Assembly: GCA_027658995.1 (NCBI GenBank)
Contig: JAQDQK010000007.1
Location: forward strand, 93,430 to 157,429
DNA: 64,000 nucleotides
Reading direction: 5' to 3'
From: Propionibacteriaceae bacterium AM104-82
GTDB lineage: Bacteria > Actinomycetota > Actinomycetes > Propionibacteriales > Propionibacteriaceae
The notes under the pieces were generated by a model. The model ran no database searches. It had not been told where the DNA came from and worked only from the letters and a program-made list of their open reading frames with translations. A program made the position numbers and the translations under genes. Shown piece by piece: positions 59,743 to 64,000 of this stretch. How positions within the stretch are numbered: the stretch's first letter is position 1; every line of letters starts with the position of its first letter.

Positions 59743-60119
59743 CCCCCGACGGCGCCGACGTGCTCGAAGGGCGTATCGCCCGGCCGCCAGCAGTTCCAGG
59801 ACTGGTCGGACATCCGGAGCAGCGCGATCTCGACGAACACCTCGTCGGCGCGTGGGTCGATCCGCAGTTCCCCGTCCTCGAGCACCAGTCGCATGCCGTC
59901 GCGGGGGCGCTCGGACGCGTCGGTGACCAGTTGCCCCGGCAGGCTGAGCAGCGCATCGTTGTAGCCAGCGTCGCCGTGGCGCAGCACCGTCTCACCCCTG
60001 GCGAGGTGCGGCCACACCTCGAGCGTCAGCGACGCGATGTCGTCGAAGTAGAGCGTCACCGTCTCGGTCACCGCGACCGAGACAGAGTAGACGCGCGAAC
60101 CCACAAGTCGTTCCAGCAT
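59739..60119 (-). CDS. Hypothetical protein (126 aa)
   Basis: 126 residues, soluble, mostly beta. The closing SDQSWNCWRPGDTPFEHVGA is distinctive and may belong to a DUF6188-type family, which I cannot confirm. No catalytic pattern. GGGAGGACACCG precedes the ATG at 60119. No operon partner on its strand within 64 bases. Confidence 0.65.
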   Translation of the reverse strand: MLERLVGSRVYSVSVAVTETVTLYFDDIASLTLEVWPHLARGETVLRHGDAGYNDALLSLPGQLVTDASERPRDGMRLVLEDGELRIDPRADEVFVEIALLRMSDQSWNCWRPGDTPFEHVGAVGG

Positions 60120-60183
60120 CGGTGTCCTCCCGGCACGAGACTAACGCGGGCGACGCCCACGGTTCCTGGTCAGGGCTCGATGG

Positions 60184-60621
60184 TCAGGGCGCCACCGGGT
60201 AGTGACTGAAGACAGCGAGTCGGTTCCAGGAGTTCATCACCACCGTCTGCCACGCGACGGCCGCTGCCTGGTCCTCTGTGAGGGACCCGTCGTCCCAGTG
60301 TCGGGGCTCAGGCACGGGCATCTCGGTCAGTTCCTCCGCGAGTGCGAGCGCCGCGCGTTCCTGCTCTGTGAAGTACTGCGACTCCCACCAGGCGGCGAGC
60401 ACCGCCAGCCGCTCGGCTGTCTCCCCCAGGCGGATCGCGTCGCGGGTGTGCATCCGCAGGCAGTAGGCGCAGCCGTTGAGTTGGGAGACGCGGATCTTGA
60501 CCAGTTCGATCAGCAGCGGGTCCAGTCCGGCACGCTTGGCAGCCTCGGCTACGGACGCGTCGAGTTGGGTCAGGCACCGGTAGGACTCCGGCTGACGCTT
60601 GCTGAGATTCGGGTTGATCAT
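60184..60621 (-). CDS. Carboxymuconolactone decarboxylase / AhpD-like protein
   Basis: 145 residues. The redox motif is LNGCAYCLRMHTRDAIRLGE (about residues 49-68), with CxxC and the downstream His of AhpD-type alkylhydroperoxidases. These reduce peroxides or maintain lipoyl-linked enzymes; exact role unknown. GAAGGAGCG lies seven bases before the ATG. Single gene. Confidence 0.88.
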   Translation of the reverse strand: MINPNLSKRQPESYRCLTQLDASVAEAAKRAGLDPLLIELVKIRVSQLNGCAYCLRMHTRDAIRLGETAERLAVLAAWWESQYFTEQERAALALAEELTEMPVPEPRHWDDGSLTEDQAAAVAWQTVVMNSWNRLAVFSHYPVAP

Positions 60622-60822
60622 GTCGCGCTCCTTCGCTGTGCGGGCGACGTTTCGACCATACGCCCGGTGCCGCGCCCCGCGGCCGGTGATCGCTGGGTGA
60701 CCGGCCGCTCTCCTGCCATCCCCCGGCCTGACGACGCGGCCGACAGCCGTCCGTCGAATCGGGGCATCGTCGGGTGTGCGCGCTGCCCGACGTCACCGTC
60801 GGCTTGGCCCTAGTATGACGCC

Positions 60823-61401
60823 ATGCTCAGACGATTCATCGCCCGCGCGTTCTGGGCCATCAGCCGCTGGAAACTCGTCACCGAACCGGCACCGGATCGG
60901 CCGACCATCCTGATCGGCGCCCCGCACACGTCCAACTGGGACTTCGTGCTGATGCTCGCCATCGCGTGGCGGCTCGACATGAACGTGCGCTGGCTCGGCA
61001 AGCACGGCCTCTTCAAGGGGTGGCGCGGGCCGATCATGCGGGCTCTCGGCGGCATCCCCGTCGACCGCTCCAACCCGAGCCGCATCGTCGACGAGGTCGT
61101 CGAGGAGGTCCGCTCCGGCAAGGTGTTCGGGCTCGTCGTGACCCCCGACGGCACCCGCAAGGGCCAGACGCACTGGAAGTCGGGCTTCTACCGGATCGCG
61201 CGGGAGACGGGCATGCCCGTGACGCTGGGCTACGTCGACCGCACGACGATGACCACCGGCCTGGGCCCGACGATCGAACTGACGGGCGACATCCCGGCCG
61301 ACATGGACGCCATCCGCGCCTTCTACGCAGACAAGGCGGGGGTGATTCCCGCGCATCGGGTCGAGCCGCGGTTGCGCGACGAGCAGCCCCCGACTTCCTG
61401 A
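60823..61401 (+). CDS. 1-acylglycerol-3-phosphate acyltransferase-type enzyme
   Basis: 192 residues. The acyltransferase motif HX4D appears as APHTSNWDFVLM (about residues 34-45), and the second motif is VTPDGTRKG in place of the usual EGTR. A phosphate-binding GGIPVDRSN lies between. Short members of this family in actinobacteria lack a long membrane anchor and their acyl acceptors are unproven. TAGTAT at 60811-60816 is six bases before the ATG, a leaderless start. Confidence 0.85.
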   Translation: MLRRFIARAFWAISRWKLVTEPAPDRPTILIGAPHTSNWDFVLMLAIAWRLDMNVRWLGKHGLFKGWRGPIMRALGGIPVDRSNPSRIVDEVVEEVRSGKVFGLVVTPDGTRKGQTHWKSGFYRIARETGMPVTLGYVDRTTMTTGLGPTIELTGDIPADMDAIRAFYADKAGVIPAHRVEPRLRDEQPPTS

Positions 61402-61473
61402 CGACACGCCGGTCGCGACGACTGGCCTAAGGACATCTTTCTCGGACAAATGCAGTAGTCGTAGCATGGCCGG

Positions 61474-62262
61474 ATGGGGGGAACACCATCGCGCGAGCCT
61501 GGCTCCAGCGCGCCAGAAACCATGCCGGTTGCACTGCCCGACGACGCGAACGCGGTCTGGGCGAAGCTGTGGCCCGAGCCTGCCACGACCACCCGCGGGC
61601 GGCCACCAAGATGGACGCTCAGCGACTTCGTCGACGCGGGCATCCGGATCGCCGACCGCGGCGGCCTGGACGCCGTCACTGTTGCGTCGGTCTCGGCCGA
61701 GGTCGGCGGCAGCCCGATGTCGATCTACCGCCACATCGCGTCGAAGGACGAGTTGCTCGTCCTGATCGAGGACGCGGCGCTCGGGCCTCCCCCGCCGCTG
61801 ACCGGTTCGGACGGCACCGAGGAGGGATGGCGCGAGGCGCTCGGGAGTTGGGCCGTCGCTCTGGGGGAGGTCTACGACCGGCGACCCTGGCTGCCCTATG
61901 TCCCGTCGTTCGGCCCTCCCGCCGGGCCCAATCAGTTGGCGTGGCTGGACGCGGCCCTGTACGCCCTGCGCGGGTTGGACGTCGGCGGCCTGCAGCGCTT
62001 AGCCCTCGTGCTTCTGCTGAGCGGGCACATCCGCAACGCGAGTCGCACGGTGGTCGAGATGGGGCCGACCGTCAGCAGCGACGGTCTCGCGGGCTGGTTC
62101 GCGTTCCTCGCGGCGCGCGTCGGCGACCGGTTGCCCAACCTAGCAACGACGATGCGCGACATCGCCGAGTCCCCGGAGATCGGGGCCGACTGGGACCATC
62201 GGAGTTTCATGCTGGACCGCGTCCTCGACGGCATCTCGCACCTCACACCACCGTCTGACTAG
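61474..62262 (+). CDS. TetR-family transcriptional regulator
   Basis: 262 residues. The helix-turn-helix is in the first third: WTLSDFVDAGIRIADRGGLD, then VASVSAEVGGSPMSIYRHIASKDELL (read in parts), typical of TetR. A long proline-rich N-terminal extension of about 40 residues precedes it; an ATG at 61522 would remove part of it. The C-terminal ligand domain has a TetR_C-like stretch WLPYVPSFGPPAGPNQLAWL. TAGCAT at 61462-61467 lies six bases before the first ATG, supporting that start. No target gene is adjacent. Confidence 0.85.
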   Translation: MGGTPSREPGSSAPETMPVALPDDANAVWAKLWPEPATTTRGRPPRWTLSDFVDAGIRIADRGGLDAVTVASVSAEVGGSPMSIYRHIASKDELLVLIEDAALGPPPPLTGSDGTEEGWREALGSWAVALGEVYDRRPWLPYVPSFGPPAGPNQLAWLDAALYALRGLDVGGLQRLALVLLLSGHIRNASRTVVEMGPTVSSDGLAGWFAFLAARVGDRLPNLATTMRDIAESPEIGADWDHRSFMLDRVLDGISHLTPPSD

Positions 62263-62372
62263 GCACGACCCTGACCCGGCCGACCGGGTCGTTCCCCGAC
62301 GCGCGGTGATGGTCGCCTCGCGGCCCCCTGCCCGTGGCCAGAGGGCCTCGAAAATGCTGGAATAATCCTGCT

Positions 62373-62942
62373 GTGATGAGCGCAGCCCCAGTCAGTCAAC
62401 GGTTAGTCGGAAGCAAGGCGGGGCAGGTCCCCTGGGCGCGTGAGGCGCTCATCATCCTGCGGGAGACCGCGTCGCGCTACGGCGCGACCGTCACGTATGC
62501 CGACCTGGCGGAGGCCGTCCAGCATCGTTCGGGGATCCGCACCCACGCCCAGCAGCGCACCTGGTTGGCCCCGGTGCTGAAGTTGGTGGCGACCGCCTGT
62601 CAGGGTCGCGGCCTTCCGCCGCTGATCTCGCTTGCGGTCAACGCGCAGGACGGTCGGGTCGGCGCCGCCTACGACGCCGTCCGCCAGGTGGCGGGCGAGC
62701 CCCCGTTCGCCACCAAGTCGGAACGCGAGCGGCACGCCTCCGAGGCGCGTCTCGCGTGCTACAAGGCGTTCTGCGAGTCGATCCCCGAGGACGCGCGCCC
62801 CACGACGGCCCCGCCGCGCCCCTCAGCCGCGCCGCGGACGGCCACCCGCAAGCCTCAGCCGGTCGAGATCAGGGCGGCGGTGTGCCCCAGTTGCTTCATC
62901 GAGATGCCCCTGGTCGGCGGCGGCTGCCCCAACTGCGACTGA
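62373..62942 (+). CDS. Unknown protein with C-terminal zinc ribbon
   Basis: 189 residues from GTG 62373; ATG 62376 is the alternative. AATAAT at 62361-62366 lies six bases before the GTG, matching the leaderless spacing, so the GTG is preferred. A helical domain (about 25-130, with ASRYGATVTYADLAEAV) has no family I recognise. A Pro-rich linker leads to CPSCFIEMPLVGGGCPNC at the end, a zinc ribbon. The linker-plus-ribbon layout suggests binding of nucleic acid or protein. Function unknown. Confidence 0.75.
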   Translation: MMSAAPVSQRLVGSKAGQVPWAREALIILRETASRYGATVTYADLAEAVQHRSGIRTHAQQRTWLAPVLKLVATACQGRGLPPLISLAVNAQDGRVGAAYDAVRQVAGEPPFATKSERERHASEARLACYKAFCESIPEDARPTTAPPRPSAAPRTATRKPQPVEIRAAVCPSCFIEMPLVGGGCPNCD

Positions 62943-63047
62943 CCTCCGCACCGGACCCGGCGGAGCCCGTCGCACAACCGCCTGTCGGCCCTGCCTCATG
63001 GGCCGTTGGGACCGACGATCGCTCGACGGCATGCGGTGCGCCGCGAA

Positions 63048-63275
63048 TCACCCTTGGTCGCACCGACTGTGGTCGCACCGGCGCCCCGACCGGCTCGCCC
63101 TGCTCTGAGTCACCCCGAAGATGGCGAAGTAGAAGTTGGCCAGCGGGGCGACGATCGCCTCGCCGGGCATCGGCACCTCCCGCTGGACGGTGTTCGGGCG
63201 CGAGGAATCGTCGAAGCTCCCACAGCCGCTGAGCGCGACGAGCATCACCATGGCGACCACACGGAGACCCCACAT
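63048..63275 (-). CDS. Small lipoprotein (75 aa)
   Basis: 75 residues. The signal MWGLRVVAMVMLVALSGC ends in a lipobox with Cys18. The mature part is short, polar and ends in a His/Cys/Arg-containing tail. No domain recognised. TAGCCT (reversed, 63283-63288) lies seven bases before the ATG at 63275, a leaderless start that supports this being a real gene despite its size. Confidence 0.6.
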   Translation of the reverse strand: MWGLRVVAMVMLVALSGCGSFDDSSRPNTVQREVPMPGEAIVAPLANFYFAIFGVTQSRASRSGRRCDHSRCDQG

Positions 63276-63342
63276 GGGGCGAAGGCTATCCCCGCGTCGG
63301 GAGGGTTCGCGCAGGCGGGATGGAACGGGCAGACTCTGACGC

Positions 63343-63786
63343 ATGGAGGATCTGCACGTCGCGCCCGGGCCCGGCATCCCGGACGGTCTCGTCGTGCCCG
63401 CAGGCGAGTTGCGGGAGCAGTTCTCGCACGCCTCCGGCCCGGGCGGTCAGGGCGTCAACACGGCCGACTCGCGGGTCCAGTTGAGCCTTGACGTCGCGAC
63501 GACCACGGCACTCACCGATGAGCAGCGGGCGCGGGCTCTTGGCAGGCTCGATGCCAGGCTGAGCGGGGGCGTGCTGACGGTCAGCGCGGCGGAGCACCGC
63601 TCCCAGTTGCGCAACAGGACGACGGCACGGGCGCGCATGGCGGTCCTGTTGCGGGAGGCGGTCGCCCCTCCGCCCAAGTCGCGCCGGGCCACGAGGCCGA
63701 CGAGGGGCTCCCAGTTGCGCCGGTTGGCGGCCAAGCGCAGCAGGGCCGAGACGAAACGGAACCGCCGCCGCCCCGGCCTGGACTGA
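63343..63786 (+). CDS. arfB: Peptidyl-tRNA hydrolase ArfB (YaeJ-like ribosome rescue factor)
   Basis: 147 residues. The GGQ motif of class I release factors is in ASGPGGQGVNTADSRVQL (about 30-47). The C-terminal tail is very basic (KSRRATRPTRGSQLRRLAAK and following), as needed to enter the mRNA channel of stalled ribosomes. It releases peptides from ribosomes stuck at mRNA ends without a stop codon. A weak CAGACT box lies seven bases before the ATG. Confidence 0.92.
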   Translation: MEDLHVAPGPGIPDGLVVPAGELREQFSHASGPGGQGVNTADSRVQLSLDVATTTALTDEQRARALGRLDARLSGGVLTVSAAEHRSQLRNRTTARARMAVLLREAVAPPPKSRRATRPTRGSQLRRLAAKRSRAETKRNRRRPGLD

Positions 63787-63820
63787 CAGCAGGTCGAAGG
63801 GGGCAAGACGCGAGGGCCGC

Positions 63821-63950
63821 TGGTTGAACCGGCACCCGACCGACCCCGCTGGTTCAGCGCAAGACGCGAGCACCGCTGGTTGAGCCGCGCAAAGCCACGA
63901 AACACCGCTGGTTGAGCCGCGCAAAGACGCGAAGCGTCGCAGTGAACCGC
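63821..63950. repeat. Short GGTTGAGCC repeats at right edge
   Basis: Units beginning GGTTGAACC, GGTTCAGCG, GGTTGAGCCGCGCAAAG and GGTTGAGCCGCGCAAAG start at about 63822, 63851, 63878 and 63910, each followed by a short GAAGC/GCGAG palindrome. They belong to the same family as the units in the 50.2-51.0 kb array, in one orientation. Confidence 0.75.
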
Positions 63951-63994
63951 CTCAGGTTTGGTGCCGCTTCCTTTTGAGTTGAAAGGATGGCGTC

Positions 63995-64000
63995 ATGCCA
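63995..64000 (+). CDS. Possible start of next gene (two codons only)
   Basis: The window ends in ATGCCA, with GAAAGGATGG placed seven bases upstream as a ribosome site. Only two codons are visible, so nothing can be said of the product. Confidence 0.25.

Overview
The window is 64 kb of high-GC chromosomal DNA from an actinobacterium. The evidence is a seven-iron ferredoxin gene next to dapC, a mycothiol-dependent formaldehyde dehydrogenase (mycothiol is an actinobacterial thiol), and many start codons with a TANNNT -10 box only 5-7 bases upstream (leaderless mRNAs). A relative of the Propionibacteriaceae would fit, but the genus is inferred, not shown. No rRNA, tRNA, CRISPR array, prophage or transposase gene was seen.

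Layout. 0-8 kb (mostly minus strand): dapC (cut by the window edge), ferredoxin, a VanW-domain protein, SppA peptidase, transketolase, a phosphoribosyltransferase and an acetyltransferase. 8-13.6 kb: a hexose-phosphate epimerase, an AztD-like zinc chaperone with a Zur-like box, the mycothiol formaldehyde-detoxification pair (mscR plus a metallo-hydrolase), a NUDIX hydrolase and nicotinamidase. 13.7-19.1 kb: a complete branched-chain amino-acid ABC importer (livJHMGF) followed by a CBS-ACT protein. 19-23 kb: small housekeeping genes, a phosphotransferase and cysE.

23-37.4 kb is the most coherent accessory block. It holds two GH29 alpha-L-fucosidases, an M81-family metallopeptidase, a ROK sugar kinase, a carbohydrate ABC importer (binding lipoprotein and two permeases), a divergent ROK repressor and a 1104-residue secreted GH85 endo-beta-N-acetylglucosaminidase. 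A reasonable model is that the GH85 enzyme releases N-glycans outside the cell, the ABC system imports fragments, and the fucosidases and ROK kinase process them in the cytoplasm. DUF1905 and glyoxalase-fold genes are interspersed. 37.7-40.1 kb has an LtrA-like membrane protein and an ArsR/CDF metal-efflux pair. 40.2-44.2 kb has an MFS transporter and an unusual 926-residue fusion of a GH2 glycosidase with a DUF2804 domain. 44.3-48.3 kb encodes two tandem DUF2207 membrane proteins with Gly-rich tails.

48-64 kb is a mosaic of small genes: DUF6191-like, WGR-like, monooxygenase-fold, methyltransferase, RibD-like reductase, NhaA with a structured leader, a MATE exporter, acetyltransferases, a trypsin-fold secreted protease, an AhpD-like protein, an acyltransferase, a TetR regulator, a zinc-ribbon protein and ArfB.

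Non-coding structure is notable. At least five copies of an about 85 bp intergenic inverted-repeat element with GTTGAGCA ends are scattered through the window. A 105 bp tandem repeat lies upstream of aztD. A 0.84 kb array of 45 bp palindromic units in both orientations fills 50.19-51.03 kb and even supplies the stop codon of the neighbouring methyltransferase gene.
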